Shown here: positions 37,872 to 51,165 of the stretch, one piece after another | Position numbering within the stretch: the stretch's first letter is position 1 | Layout of the letters: every line of letters begins with the position of its first letter | DNA from: Suillus spraguei | Lineage: Eukaryota; Basidiomycota; Agaricomycetes; Boletales; Suillaceae | Direction: 5' to 3' | Length of the DNA: 64,000 nucleotides | Assembly: GCA_016800925.1 (NCBI GenBank) | Contig: JABCPU010000095.1 | Span: 1-64,000 of the forward strand | Notes under the pieces: generated by a model | Seen by the model: only the letters and a program-made list of their open reading frames with translations | What the model was told of the DNA's origin: nothing | The model's database searches: none | Program-made: the position numbers and the translations under genes

Positions 37872-38989
37872 TCATTTTTTGATCAAAGTAAGGAATTCCT
37901 CTCGAGTCTTTTGCTGGGTTCGGAAACAGCCCAGCATGCAGGAAGTGACAGTAATGGAACCTGGTTTCTGTACACCGCGCATAGTCATGCACATATGGCT
38001 ATGAAGCACCGAAACAATAAGCATAAGAACCTCAGGCGTCGTAAACACTTACGTCGCTTCCATAACGACTGCTACTCCGCGGGGCTTAATTGCCTCCTGG
38101 ACGGCGATAGCAATCTGTTTAGTTAACCGTTCTTGAACCTGCAGACGACGACTGAAAGTTTCGGCAATGCGCGCAAGCTTGGAAAGACCAAGCACTAGCT
38201 GATTTGGGATATACGCGATAGCGACCTATGGAGAATTCCGAGTATGATTTATGAATGTCAGTGGCACATGAGATATCGGAGGCCACATACTTTTCCTGTA
38301 AAAGGAACCAAGTGATGTTCGCAAAGGCTGGAAAAGTCAATTTCACGAACTAGAACCATCTCATCGTGATCCTCTGCGAACACTGCATCGTTAATTACAT
38401 CTAGAAGGGCGGAAATGAAATAATGAAACGATGGGATTAAATCAGAGATAAGCCATGTTTTACCTGCCAACCGTTCCTCATATCCCCGAGTCATCCACAT
38501 CATGGCCTGTGCAAATCTCTCCGGCGTCTTCAACAAGCCTTCCCGGTTGGGGTCTTCTCCGATACATTCAAGGATAGTCCGTACCGCAGATACCATCATT
38601 TTCTCGCGCGCAGCGCGGTCTGTTGTGGTCTCATTTAAACGAGATACAGTGGACTTTGCTGTTAGAAAAATGAGTATCATTGAGATGCCATTCGAGTACT
38701 ATTTAAACATACCAGGCCATCCAAGACCATGAGGGTCGGGAAGTGGGCTGCCTCCCTCAACAGCACGAGAGGACATCGTGAGAGGCGTCGAGATACCCGA
38801 AGCAGGCCGAAAGCCATAGCCCTCTCGGGTTTGAGACCAACTGAGACGTGACGCACTGGCTGATGAACTTGAAGGGTCATTCTCAGAACGCGGGTCTCTG
38901 CCTTGGTCATTTGACCCAGGATTCGTTTCGGACTGTTGGAGTTCCAGTTTCCGTAAACCATTTGACAATAGCTCGACGTGAGATGCCAT
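37872..38989 (-). CDS. GCH1: GTP cyclohydrolase I
   Basis: Converts GTP to 7,8-dihydroneopterin triphosphate, the first step toward folate and tetrahydrobiopterin; cytosolic homodecamer. The N-terminal exon ([20 protein letters not shown], 38989) is a fungal-type Ser-rich extension. The catalytic domain runs through [20 protein letters not shown] and [19 protein letters not shown], then [20 protein letters not shown] with PFTGKV, which carries the zinc-binding Cys and the His-His pair. [19 protein letters not shown] and the [17 protein letters not shown] exon follow. The end reads [14 protein letters not shown] and EEFLTLIKK with stop at 37872-37874. Four or five short introns; the protein is complete and of normal length for fungi. 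Confidence 0.94.
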
Positions 38990-41807
38990 TTGAACCAGAT
39001 TCAGGGATGTTCAGAGACCTGCTCGATGCAAAGAAAAAGATAGAAGTAGATCTTTGAATCCTTATCGCGTAGCGAGAAGGACTGGGTCGTTGTCAGTACA
39101 GCTGCCAACTTGCCGGTGAATTAGTTTTTCGTGAGTGCGCCGGCAAACCTGACGGAGAACGTTGTCACAGGACCCCGGCTGCTCCCCGTGACACATGGCA
39201 GTGGCATTTGCTTCCGAGACGCAGTGCTCGGTGCGCAGCTTTTGTTGGGTCATGGTCGACATATGGCTTCGGGCATGTTTGTAAAGCGACCCATGGTCTA
39301 ACGAGTGGGTTGAGTGCCACATTGCTCTCCCGAAGTAGTTTGGCTCCCGAAAACAAGGTACGTGCAGCAGAACGTAATGACAAGACCTCTCAGGTCAACT
39401 GCAAATTTCCCTGTAACTTACGGAACAGCGGCCGCACAAACTTTGAAACTTTCTAGCGCTCGCCAACGTGAATGTGAACAGCAACGACTCATGATGCGCT
39501 ACCTAAATATCTATCACTCGGGTTGTCCATTACCCATCACTTTCAATGCGCCGCCTCCCGAGTCAATCCTCCACCGCACCATCCTCCGTTACTTTTGCTA
39601 CCATCGTCATTCTCTGGTGATTGAAGGCGCGCGCTTAATCCCCTCATATGCGGGCAACTGTCCTTCCAAACCCCGCATTCTCTCCGCCTACCTCATCCTA
39701 CGTTATGCCGACATGCTGTAACATGTTTCCAGCCTCAACTCCATCTCCCAGGCCTGCAGGTACGGAGATTGTACTGCTCGTATCTTATCGGCATCCTCGC
39801 CAGGTATTCCGATATACGATCCTGCACCGGTACATCCTCTGCCACAACCCACGAGCTGGCTTGCCAAATCAAAAAGGGCATTCCCTCGCAACTTCTCGCA
39901 CTCGCGGGTGTTATCCGTTCCGGGATCCTTTTTCGAAGTTGGAGGAACTTAAGAATATAGATCTGCTTAATTTGTTTGGAAATAAAATTTTCTCATGCCC
40001 CCATAATTATAGTGTTTGTCGTGATCAAATTTACTTGCCTTTTGCTTAAATCTTATGTGGTTTACGGAGTAGAATAAGCCAAGTAAACACTCCGACGTTT
40101 CCCTGAGGTGACTGGGTGAAAGCAGGAAGTGGTGAGAGGACCTCGGGAAGTCACACTCTGGTGTGAGGATACTGGCGAGGTTTTGAGGCGTGGAGGCAAC
40201 GCTGGGCTTCGTGCGGTTGCAGTTAGGCCTGGCGGGTGGCGTGGGTTGGAAGTCAGGTAAGGCGGAGCGAAACTGCAGGGTTGGGCGTTAGCAAACGCGC
40301 GATGCAGCAAGGTGCTTAACCTTACCGAGCGGGTGCACTGGCAGGAGCTGCTGTAAGTGAGATAATGCACGTACCTTGTTCTTGTCAACATTTGCCAGCC
40401 GACAACCTGGCACTTCAGTAAACCAGGCCGCCGCCGATTTTTGAAAGAAACCTTTTTGTACAGGATGTAAGTCCGCGAAATGATGATTTTATGTTAGTCT
40501 TTCCTGGAGCCCTTTATAGACGAAGGAAATGATAGTTGTTCCTTCTAATTTTATGTCAGGTGGGAAGCTCCTGGAGGGTGGCAGTGCCAGAAATTGTCTG
40601 CCTAGATCAACGAATGGTCTCGAAAAAAGTGGGACCGCACTGGTGAGCTGGTCTGGTCTGTTTAGATACATCAGCAAGAGAGTGACAGGCGAGCATAGAG
40701 AGATAAAGCAAGTCATCTGGTCCAGGATAAAGACTCGTATGCTAGTCAACGACGAAAAGTGACGAACGCGCTGTCATCTCGGGTACCTTGATTGAAATCG
40801 GTTGCCGATAAGTGCAGGCGCTTGACCAAGATAGCAGCCCTGAGAGCACTGCACGATAAGTAGATAACAGCGGATGTGTATGTTGTTGATATTGCGTCTT
40901 GCGATAACTGGCAGGAGTTGTTATCACGACGTGGCACAATACCGCCACTGGTGTTGAAGTTCCGTGCAGTAGTTGCAGTCTGTCAAACTCAAATCACCGC
41001 GTCATCACTGTGGGTTGGGCGCGTTCAGCTCGCCACGTCGGCTATGCATGAGAAATTGAAGCAGAATCAAAAATCGAAGACGTACGTGTTCGATTTCATA
41101 TGAGTGGATACTAGTTACCGTTGACCACATGGGTGGACTCTTTAATCTCGAGTGACATCCCTTCCGCAGTCATCAATTTATGTATCTGGTCTATGAACGG
41201 TTGTGCCATCGGGAGGAGTCTAGTACTTACATGACGTATCTCTGCCACGGGGTTTTTGCCGTTCGGACGGAGAAGCCGGGTTGAAGCCGGGGTCCTCTTG
41301 TTGTCACCCAAAAACGGCTATTTGAAAGGATATGTCTCGGTTTAGCCAGCAGTCATCCCGTGTTTCACAACCGGAGGCGTCCCATACTCCTCCAAGTTGC
41401 CGTTACTAGTAAGTAAGTTGGGGATTTTAGGATAAGTTCCTGGCACTCACTCGCGTTCTGTCACGTCCCTTTATTGTCGTGTAAGAATTTCTATTCGCCC
41501 TCCTGAATGCTCACGCAATGATTTATGCCACCCTCTTTCATTCCTAAATCGTTCTAAAGTTTCATAAACCCTGTGTCTTCTGTTTTGTTCTCACTAGTTT
41601 CATGTCCCGGGACAGGTCTACCAAACTCGTCCTGCACTGCTGGTAAAATATCACCTCGGATCTCATCAAACTAGTAAGACGACATACTGCTTGTAGCGGA
41701 ACAAAAAGCTTTGACGTGAACTCCAAAAAGCTGTGACCCGGGACTCTTCATAAACCGGGCGCTGTTTCCGAGATGATTTCGTGGCTTACCGCTCGTATTC
41801 ACTGAGA
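38990..41807. other. Intergenic with one dispersed repeat
   Basis: About 2.8 kb between GCH1 and the ABC transporter. A C-rich part at 39530-39960 has overlapping open frames without a recognised family; one (ending at a TAA near 39952) reads PLPQPTSWLAKSKRAFPRNF and could be a small exon. The rest, apart from the repeat at 40087-40324, shows nothing that I can identify. Confidence 0.45.
40087..40324 (-). repeat. Dispersed ~270-bp C-rich repeat, copy 2 (inverted)
   Basis: Read on the minus strand, it shares ordered blocks with 7014-7284: AAGGTTAAGCACCTTG, CTTCCAACCCACGCC, GTTGCCTCC, CCACTTCCTGCTTTC and CGTCGGAGTG. It is diverged but collinear over its full length, with no coding capacity. 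Confidence 0.65.
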
Positions 41808-44349
41808 ATGTGTCAAGGGTCGAAGCCTCGCGGCTTATGTTCACCTTCACAATTCAACAATGCCAATCGTGCACGTCTCAACGCGAGGCAGATTCCCTTA
41901 ACGTCATGCCGCTGTATCCAAAAGGCATGGCTAGCCTCTCGTGTCATCCCTCGTCGTAGAGGGTCATACCTCATGCCCGGCGCACATCGCCCCATCAACG
42001 AGGAAAACATCAAATTAGCTGTCACAATCACTCGTGGTTGCGTGTTTGACTTGTTTAGAGTTCTTTGGAGTCTCCATCCAATTCGTACTACACTCATGAT
42101 GGTCATAAACGTACTTCGGGGCATGTTTCCTGCGTTCAGGGGCTATTCACAAGCGATGATTGTCGACGAGGTTGGTGAACCCCACATGTTTCTGTCGTGT
42201 CTCTAACTTGGTCTCAAAGTTGCAAAATTTAATCTCGTCTGGTTGCTTCACTTGGTCACGCTTACTGAAGTTGCTGATCGCGGAAATATGCCGAAGAGCG
42301 GTCGAAACGGCGGTCGACTCGTTTGCGTACGTTCACGTCGTTAGACTGCGGAATTATCCTAATGGTTAAAAATAGTTCTGCAAATGAGACCGTTGTTCAT
42401 GATTCCGTGCGCTTTTTCGTGGAACATCAGCAGATTGCACAACGTCTTAGGCTCGACATCCCGACGCTCGCGGATCCCGTCGTGAGGGACTGTCTCCAGG
42501 AGTCCGATCTCTTCGTCAGGTCATTTAACGGCATGGGCGGGTTTGGGTTACTTTCGCCGTTCGACTTCGTTCAAATTCTAGCACAGATTTCGGAGCTTGC
42601 ATCGTATCTATGGGTGCTGTTGACCTTAACAGGTGGCTCTACACATATGGGTGCTTTATTGCTATCCATTCTTTCCGCACTATTCCCTCTTTTCTTGAAC
42701 CGATGTGGAATCGCTTCTTCACATCCAGACTCGACTTATACAAGCAAGGAGGCTCGTACTGCAGAACGCCAGGAGAAGCTCCGAAATCTGGCTTATAATG
42801 ACACCCACCGACCGGAGGTCCTGCTCTTTGGGCTTGGACCATGGATACTACATTCCTGGGCAAATGCTCGCAAGGCGATGATGTACGACGAGCATTTATC
42901 CCCACTTAATCAGCCTTCATTGTCACAAATACTGCACCAGATAAATGTATCCGACCTGCTATTCGCGCTTCAGAATGTGAGTTATTACTCTTCCCAGGGT
43001 CAACAAGAAGTATCAATGTTTCGTAGATTCCGATGTTCCTGATGTTTCAGTCTTCATCTGCGTCATTGGGATCACTGGCACTGTATAGAAGCTCAATTCA
43101 GTCGGTGGTTTATACTGTTGGAAACCTAGGCAATACAGCTCGCATGGCATTCCAAGGAATATTTTTCATGGGCGCCTTCTGCGCTGCGATGAACATTGAA
43201 CCTCGACTAACACCACTAAGCGAAGACGCGGAAATGTATCCTAGTATAACTAACGGCATGAAGATTGAAGCGAGGTATTTGCAACAGTCTGTTCTTTCAA
43301 GTGTATTTACCTTCTATATCCGCAATAGACATCTATCATATACATATCCAGGAAGCAAGGAGCCATCACTTAAAGACGTCACCTTCAGTCTAGAAGCCGG
43401 TGAAAGTCTTGCCATAGTTGGGTACAATGGTTCAGGCAAGTTCCGCTGGAAATTTCATTCATGTCCCATGCACTCATTAAAAGATGTCCAGGGAAGTCCA
43501 CCCTTGCCAAGGTGCTGCTGCGAATTATAGATTTCGACCAAGGTGATCTCCTTATCAACGGTGTGGACATCCGTCGGTTAACTCCGAGCGATTACCACCG
43601 ACATATCACAACCGTCTTCCAGGGGTTTTCTAAATACAGTTCGACCGTCAGAGAAAACGTTGGATTAGGTTATGTTCAAAATATGCAGTCGCCCGCAGCC
43701 ATTGAGCATGCCATGCGTCTCGGTGGTTCGGATGCATTCGTAGGCGCATTGCCAAATGGAATGAAAACCAAGCTAGATGCCTCAGGTTTTGAGTTCATGC
43801 CGTGCTCACCAGCGTCAGGTCCATGTCATGGTATGTCCACGCGGTCACAGCATGGCCTATCAGGTGGCGAGGTAAGTTCGCCTATTGCCATATAATCATT
43901 ATTGAGCTGAGTGTATTATCAGTGGCAGAGAATAGCCATTTCTCGGGCATTCATGCGCGCAGATCGGCCGGAAGTTGATTTCTTGCTGTTTGATGAACCT
44001 GTGAGTGTGTTCCATATCTACCACACTGCTCACATCTAATTTCCGAGGGTAGACGTCATCATTGGACGGTTGTGCTCAGAACAAAATCTTTGACACTATC
44101 GACAAGGTTTCTCGCTCCCCACAAGGCGAAAGAATCAAAACAGTGATTTTCATCACACATCGTTTGTCAACCGCCCGTCGGGCGGATAAAATTGCAATGA
44201 TGGAAAACGGGGTAAGTCAATCACCGCGTGGCGAGTCTCACGGCCTAACGCCCCTTCGTCGTATGCAGTCAATAACTGAGTTCGGCAGTCATGATGACCT
44301 ATTGAAAAAGGGCGGTTCATATGCCACTCTATATAAAGCATCCGTTTAA
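41808..44349 (+). CDS. Half-size ABC transporter (one membrane domain, one nucleotide-binding domain)
   Basis: ATP-driven membrane transporter of unknown substrate. The N-terminal exon (from ATG 41808) has basic residues, then FDLFRVLWSLHPIRTTLMMV; membrane segments continue near 42580-42700 and 43030-43200. The nucleotide-binding domain follows: YTYPGSKEPSLKDVTFSLEA, Walker A GYNGSGKST split by an intron, VDIRRLTPSDYHRHITTVFQ (Q-loop), signature LSGGE, Walker B VDFLLFDEPTSSLDG, and the switch-region ITHRLSTARRADK. It ends SYATLYKASV, stop 44347-44349. The intron inside Walker A (43436-43491) uses a GC donor (TCAG|GCAAGT). The domain order suits fungal single-unit ABC exporters that would dimerise. 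The start is the first ATG in frame and could lie upstream after another intron. It is convergent with PHO81, 148 bp away. Confidence 0.87.
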
Positions 44350-44496
44350 AGCGGCAGATGAAGTTCTTCCCTTCGCTCATACCCGTACATTCTTCCATAT
44401 GAACTATTTTACATACTTCATAGACTGCAATTTCAAAACACTCATGAGTTTACTTGCACACGTGGAGTTGTTAATGTACTCAGGTATGGCTGTGCA

Positions 44497-47400
44497 TCAA
44501 AACTGATCGCTCGTAGAATGGTCCATGTATACTACGATGCCATCATGAATGTATGCATCCACATTTTTACCTTCCAGTGGTTCAGTGATGGCCAGCGGAC
44601 TGTCGCAAAAGCCAACTACGAGGCCAGCATCCCTGATTCCTTGAATCAGCGAAGGGACCTGTAACTTGAATTACATCACGAGGGTGAGAGAAGTTCTGGA
44701 GCTACGTAGTTGGGTATCTCACCAGTAATTTCGGATCGAAGAAAACACCCAAAAGGTTATTTCGCTTTGCAAAGTCGACACCAGCAGCTACGCTGGATGA
44801 CCAATAATGACATCCGGAACTTATATCATCAGCACGGTATCTGGCTGATGCTCGTTGCCCCTGGTCAATTTGGCCGCATTGAGATGAAAAAAACACCGGA
44901 TCTGGTCATATAGTGAGATAAGATCTGGCTTCATAATCCGAGTCGGGGAAGCACTAACAATTTGGTTGTTTCCAATTCAATGCTACGCATACTTGTGGCG
45001 AAAATGAAGTGAAGGCAATTCGGCGACGAGCGAACGCTCCACCTAAAGCCGAAGAAGTCTGCCGGATCGTGCGCAGCACGCTATCAACAGCTTCATTCAG
45101 GTCCACTTGGCATCTCATGGAACCACGGTCTCGACGCCTGGAAGGCAGAGCCAACTCTAACGTAAGGCCGAATTGTGTAGGAAGAACCTGCAAAATAAAT
45201 TACTTCAAAGAAACGATCGAATGTCACAAGATTATCCCCAAACCTGCATGGCATCCGCAAGAGTAATCATACTGCGTGACAGCATTGTGGACCATTCTTG
45301 TGCAGATACTACTGTTCTAAGCGACTTATCATCGCGCTCCAACCGACTTGCCAAAGCTTGGAACTGTTCCAAATTCACATCGGAAACACTAAGGTCAAAA
45401 GAGGCCTCCGGTAGAAGATAGTCGCCAAATATTACAGAATGGAGGTCACGCGTGACTTGCACGGTGATATGCACGTGATTCCCGATCAATGATGATAAGG
45501 TTAATGTGTGCAACGGGGTGGCAGCGTTGGAATGTATTGAGGGTGACGTATATGATGAATCCAGTGAGCTGGGAGATTGCTGCCACGGCAATGATGTCTG
45601 CGAATTGGAAGGTGTGCCTCTGGGTATTGCCATTGATTTCCAGTAGGTTTCCACCGCCCCGCCCACTTCTAACGTAACACCTTGAAATGGTGTTATGACA
45701 TTGATTGAGGCAGTAACCTGAAATGAATAGTTAACTGAGTGTCTGGCAAGATAAATGGCTAAGTTAAGCCTACTTCTCCGATACTATGAAGGCGGGTATC
45801 AAGGATAGGAAGCGTTACGTCTGATACACCGTCAAGGCCTTGGAAAACCGATGGATGAGCAATCGCACGTCCAATCGTCTTGGTCCGAAATTAGGGTATA
45901 TTGAAAATTCCAAGCTCAGCCCGTTCAGCGACGGGGATTGGAAGACAAACACATCACGGTCTTCCATTTGAGGTAATAGAATACTGTACGGAGCAGCATT
46001 GACACCAGGACCAGCGGTAATTACCATTTTCAGGGGCTTTGAAGATGGAAGTGACAAATTGGGCGCAATGATAGAACTGGTCAGACGAGGATGAAGTGTT
46101 ACACCAGCACCTTGGAAAAGGTTATTGTTGATAGTAACTTCGACGAGATAGTTCTTGTCCAAATAATTATGCCCGTATACGCGATGCGGCATGATCGGGG
46201 GAGGAAGTGATAACGAAGGAATCTGATCAAACTCGGAATCCACTTGCATTTCTACGTTATCCGGTGGAGACTTGGGGCCAAGACTAATGATTTCCGTGGA
46301 GTGGGGTACCTTTGCCGCAGCTTCGATGAGAATTTCTACAGATTCTCGATGTCCATACCAGGCTGCATAATGAACCGCCTGATGTCCTACTTCATCAGTC
46401 AAGTTCATTCGAACACCAACCTCCAGAAGAATTCGAAGACAAGATGCGCGACCCTGGCGCGCGGCGTGAAAGAGGGGCGTCCACTCATGGTACTTGTCTG
46501 GAGTATCGTAACCTCCATGATCCAGAAGAAGCTTGACAACTTCAGCATGACCGTCCCGTGCGGCAAGATGTATAGGGTATTCGCCACTGCTATTTGGCAT
46601 ACAGCGTGCACCTCTTTTCAGAAGAAGAGATACAATTTCTAGATGTCCATGTTCACTAGCCAGAGCCAAAGGAATTAGATTGTCGTTCGGCGCAGTGAAT
46701 GATGGCGAGATACACTGGTCGCATAACAGCACCTGTACGCATTCCGGACTTCCCCGTAAAGTGGCATAGACCAGAGGGCTGCAATTGTCCATATCGAGAA
46801 TGTGTGGAGGTAGGGAAGCTTCTAAGAGCCGTTCGCAGATATGCGCGTACCCATGCATCGCCGCGTAATGCATGGCAGACCGACCATAAACATCAAGCTT
46901 CTCTGGATGTGATGACTTCTCCAAGCACATATTGACGAGGCGAAGAGCCCCTGCGGCAGCTGCTTCGTGAATGCACGTTCGCCCATTGATATCGTCAACG
47001 AAATCGAAGTCAAACGGGACCGTGATGCTGGCAAGCACTAAATCCGCTAACTCGAGTGGCGCATCAACGATAACCCTCCATAGCACACGGGTGACATTGA
47101 TTCTGCCTCCATTCTGTATACCAAGAAGATCCGAGTGGTGAACAAGATCCTTGATAGAGGCTTCATCCGAGTTTTCCACGGCTTTCCGTAAATCATACTC
47201 GAAATCGCGGAACGGTCCTGCGTACATATTTTTCTCGATGAAGCTCACGACATCATGGGCGGCCGGACCTTCAACCTTCAAGCCAGCAGATAGGTCCGTG
47301 ACATCCAGGAGGCAGGACGCTACGGTATCAGATAGCTCTGATATAAGCTATCAATATGCATCAGGACACTTCAGATCAAGCGATCATTACGTCACTTGCC

Positions 47401-48259
47401 TGCCTATTGAACACCGGTTGGACCTCGACCTGCCTGGCGAGGTAGAGCTCCTTCGTCGTCGACCGTGACCTCTTATCCCATTTCTTCAAAATCTTTCTGA
47501 ACCCTGTTGCGTTCATTTCGATAAATTGCTGAGAGCCATGAGTTAGTTCGGGTTACACATAACTCGTGATCACTGAAGTACCTGGAGCTTTCCGAGATCC
47601 CTTTCAAGGAGCCGAAAGCCCTCCTCAACAGCACTCCACTCGACGTGATTCACAGTGGTTTCCTCGGACGTATCAGGGAGCCCTCGCATTGCTGCGGCAC
47701 GCCTCTTGGAGAGCAGGGTCTCCAACCGGAGCTTCAGCTCTGCTTCTTTCTGCAGGTAGAATGTATTGATCTTGGGTGACCCGATGTCGTTTAACCTCGT
47801 GTAGTTGACAATTTGATAACAAACATACCTTCTCCAATTCACGCTCTAGCTTGAAGAAGAAAGCGGCTTTGTGCGCCTGGAAGTCAGAACCACGATCATC
47901 GTCCTGTTGAAGAGCAGATAATATAGGTGGTTCCTCCGGCTCATCTTGCGTTATCGGCTGGACGGTATTGGAGGTGTCAAGTTGGGCTGATACCGGAACT
48001 CGGATTGCTGGGGTACTATGATTCTGTGAAACAGGTTTCAAGATATCGACTGGGCGGACACCAAGGGCTAATGCAGCAGCTTCGGACGCAGGTCGATTAG
48101 CAGTGAGGGACGAGATGATCTTCTTGAGAAATTTGTAGTCCAGATAGTATGCAGACCATCCAGGGACCTGTTCTGCCTGGATTTGTTTGCCGAACTGTAG
48201 ATCGCAGCGTCGGTAAAAGCTCAGATTGGTAAAAAGGATGTGGGGAGCCTGACCTTCAT
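44497..48259 (-). CDS. PHO81: PHO81-type SPX-ankyrin-GDPD protein
   Basis: Phosphate-signalling regulator; in yeast Pho81 is the CDK inhibitor of Pho80-Pho85 and senses inositol pyrophosphates through SPX. A two-residue first exon (ATG 48259, MK) splices to FGKQIQAEQVPGWSAYYLDY and KFLKKIISSL, the SPX start. SPX continues through AFFFKLERELEK and ATGFRKILKKWDKRSRSTTK (about 47470-47900). Ankyrin repeats cover about 46300-47000: GRTCIHEAAAAGALRLVNMC, GRSAMHYAAMHGYAHICERL, EYPIHLAARDGHAEVVKLLL, GHQAVHYAAWYGHRESVEIL. A linker and a degenerate GDPD-like domain follow, with RRRIAFTSFSPQVCVALNWK, NNLLGVFFDPKLLVRYP and IRDAGLVVGFCDSP. It ends DHSTSDQF at 44497. The full three-domain architecture is present. 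Confidence 0.9.
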
Positions 48260-48973
48260 AATGGTCGTTTATTGTTCAAACTCAAGAAGGGAGACTGCAA
48301 ACAAAGCGGTAGTTGGTCAGACCATGATGCCAGTGGTTGCTCCCAGGAAAGAGCTAACCTCGACTCCCTGAATTTCATGCACGTGCGTGTTGTAAAGTGT
48401 CCAGATAAATATACGTCGCGGCGATATCAAGGGCGCCAATGCGATGTCGATAATTTTGTTTGGTAGTTCTCCTAATAGGCATCGGGGTCACGGTTCACGC
48501 GATTCACGCTCTTCGAATTGTGACGTATGTATTACTTGTGATCATCGATACATATCTACATGTTTTATTTTCTCAAGCTATGGCCACAACGCTCGCGTCA
48601 GTCTATCGAAATAAGACTCGACCAGGATCTCTTGCCAACATCATTTACCTTCAGTAACTCGCAAGTTCATCTGTCAGTCAAGAACGCCACGATCTCCTGC
48701 CGCACCATCGTCCAGGTCTAAGCACAATTGCGAAATCTGGTAGCGAATGAGCTGCGTGTTTATTCTTATAGCACACGTTTGCACAATTTACAGCTTTTCA
48801 AGTCCAGAAACTCTTCCGCGACACATTGTCCCACAACCTATATCGAGTATGACTCGTGCAGGTACCTTTTCCGGACGTCGGTGAGTTTCGGATTATTCTG
48901 AATCTTGAGTACGCTGGTCAACGATTTCATTTGAGCCATCCACAAAAAATGCTTGTCCCTGGACCATCCAACG
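48260..48973. other. Intergenic, no supported gene
   Basis: Upstream of PHO81. Only short open frames with no motif. It should contain the PHO81 promoter, but I could not pick out a convincing PHO-type site. Confidence 0.4.
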
Positions 48974-49495
48974 TTAGGAATAAAATAATGTTCTTGCATG
49001 AAGAAATCCGATTACCAGGATGAGGTAAAATAGCTTCGATAGGATGATCCAGGCTAACTTTGTGAAGGGTAACCCAATCACGAACAATATGCCCCGGTTT
49101 ACAGAGCGGATATCAAGAGGTGTATAGGTGAGTGTAGAGTACGCCTCAGATCCGTTGGACAGGAATGTTTCCGAGGAAGAGTCGCTTGTCAGTGCTCTCC
49201 GCCGAAGATTCAACTAACAAGCCTCCTACGGGCGATGAGCCATGGGAGCAGCTTCTCCGAGACAGAAAAAGTGAGCCTCAGGAGGGTCGCCTGAGATGCT
49301 GGCGTCTACAAAACCAAAACCTGCTTGACCCAGTGAAGGCCAGTCATCAAAATTATTTCCTGACCCGGCAATGGGCCCAGGACGTTCGTTGTTGAAAAAA
49401 AAGTATTCAATACTTGCGAAGAAAGATACCGCATCTGATTGTGGGACACAGAAGCAACTCCATGCGATTGACTCAGAGGGATTGTCAAAACCCAT
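48974..49495 (-). CDS. Putative small membrane protein, uncertain
   Basis: Two minus-strand open frames lie next to each other: 49495-49226 (MGFDNPSESIAWSCFCV...) and 49213-48974, the latter containing PFTKLAWIILSKLFYLILVI, a convincing hydrophobic helix, and ending HARTLFYS. A GC/GT-bordered intron between them could join the two, but I could not settle a clean splice. No family is recognised. This may be a real small gene or a relic. Confidence 0.25.
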
Positions 49496-51165
49496 GTTTC
49501 CGTTCAGTGGTAGTCACTTTCCTAGCAGAGTCCGAGTGCGATATCTGATTCAAAATGTTCAATTAATAATGCGGCGCCTCAAATTTCAAAGGCGAATAAT
49601 CTACTTACTGATATAGCGCGCATAAATTAAAGTGAGTCACAGGTAACAAAAAGTCGACCGCGACCTTCCTCCTAGCTCAGAATTCGAAAGCATGTCGAAA
49701 CAGCCCGGGAATCTGGCCAGAGAATAAAGTGCGCATAGTACACCACATTTGCCAAAACCTAAAACGCAAACTTACTGTGTCATGTTTTCGCGCTAAAAAC
49801 GTATTGGGAACAACTTGCACAGTTTCTCTGTGGGTCCAGGAACGCAACTTGCAGAGCTTAGTCGCGACGGACATTATCAGCCGTCTCCCCTAAATACTCA
49901 ACCCTGAATTGCGAAAAGTGGTGCTCGCCGCTTGGCCCCAGTATCTCCTTGAAATCTGCTTCGCACCCAAATTGCTCGCCCTCTTTGGTGTGTTGATGAA
50001 TGGGCGCCTGGGCTATCAATTGGTATCTCGATAAATCAAATAGAGAATTTGCTGTACCGCAATGTGGTTGGTTGTCATATGGAAGGTTACCAAAGCATGC
50101 GCCTAGCGGGGAAGAGGTCAGTAACTATTGGTGAGATGAATGAAGAGTCGAAGCCAAACAAAGTACGTACATGCCTAGGCTGGCGCTGAGCGCTGAATTT
50201 CGTAAATGAAGGTCCATGTCGAGTTCACGTAAGTATGCAAGTACAACAACATTTTAACCGCTCTAGTGCCAATCCCTGCCAATCCCCGCGGAAAATATTT
50301 GACCGCAAGCTGATTGCAGGAATTCTTGCATTCCCCAGTTAATTCTGTTACATTGGTAGGAAGTTACTTTATTCCCTGGATCTTGAATGAATACCCTCCT
50401 GTAGGTCTGGCCATTACGGGAGACTATAGAAGTTATGTTACATGGTCACCTGAACAATACGCGTCCCTTGGATGAACGTTTTGCGGGGTTTACCTGAAAT
50501 TTAAGAAGCTTCCTCGTCTTATCTACATATGACGGAGGAGCTATGCAAGATCTTGCCATCGTAGCTGTGCAGAAGCTGAAGTTCAGGGTAGATATGATTG
50601 TTGCCTTTGGGGTATAAGCCGCTGATCATCTTCATCAGAATAATCATTTAGGCAGGCATATTTGTGCATTATTCCGGTCACAGGTTGCGGTGTGTTTGGT
50701 TGTCTGATAGATCAATGGAAACAAGCCGTTGCTGACGACTCCATCTAGTGACTCGAGTTCGGCCCAAATGATGAGAAACTGAGCCAACTCCCTCCGACGA
50801 GTCCCCTGAAAATTGAACTCCGGCCTCATCATAGCCATCTCTAACTTGTCTCTATCACATTCAAGTATTTTCTTCTCACTATCGCTGTTGGGTCCTTGTC
50901 CAGTTCGAAATTATTTAACTCATTCAGACTGTTCTTTTGGCCATTTCACTTCCATTGCTTAACTGCTCGAGTAGGATCATCAAAGCGGTACAAATGGAGT
51001 TCCATCGTCAACGGAGTGGCGCTCCTTACAGTGATTTGATATAAGAATCCATTAGCAACAGCCACGCCGGTGGCCATACACATAAATCATCACTAAGATC
51101 CAACAAATATGCCCTTGATCTCCATGTCTGAGAGGAGGTCAACCTTGTTGGTGTTTATCAAACTC
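49496..51165. other. Intergenic, no supported gene
   Basis: About 1.7 kb without a recognisable gene. A short minus-strand frame at 50644-50838 (EFNFQGTRRRELAQFLIIWA) has protein-like composition and could be a downstream exon of the frame at 51166-51567, but nothing proves it. Confidence 0.4.

Noticed and set aside
39165..39383. Minus-strand frame with a mitochondrial-looking N-terminus (SLRSAARTLFSGAKLLRES)
   Set aside because: It begins with TTG, has no ATG in place and no identified downstream exon; kept out of the gene list.
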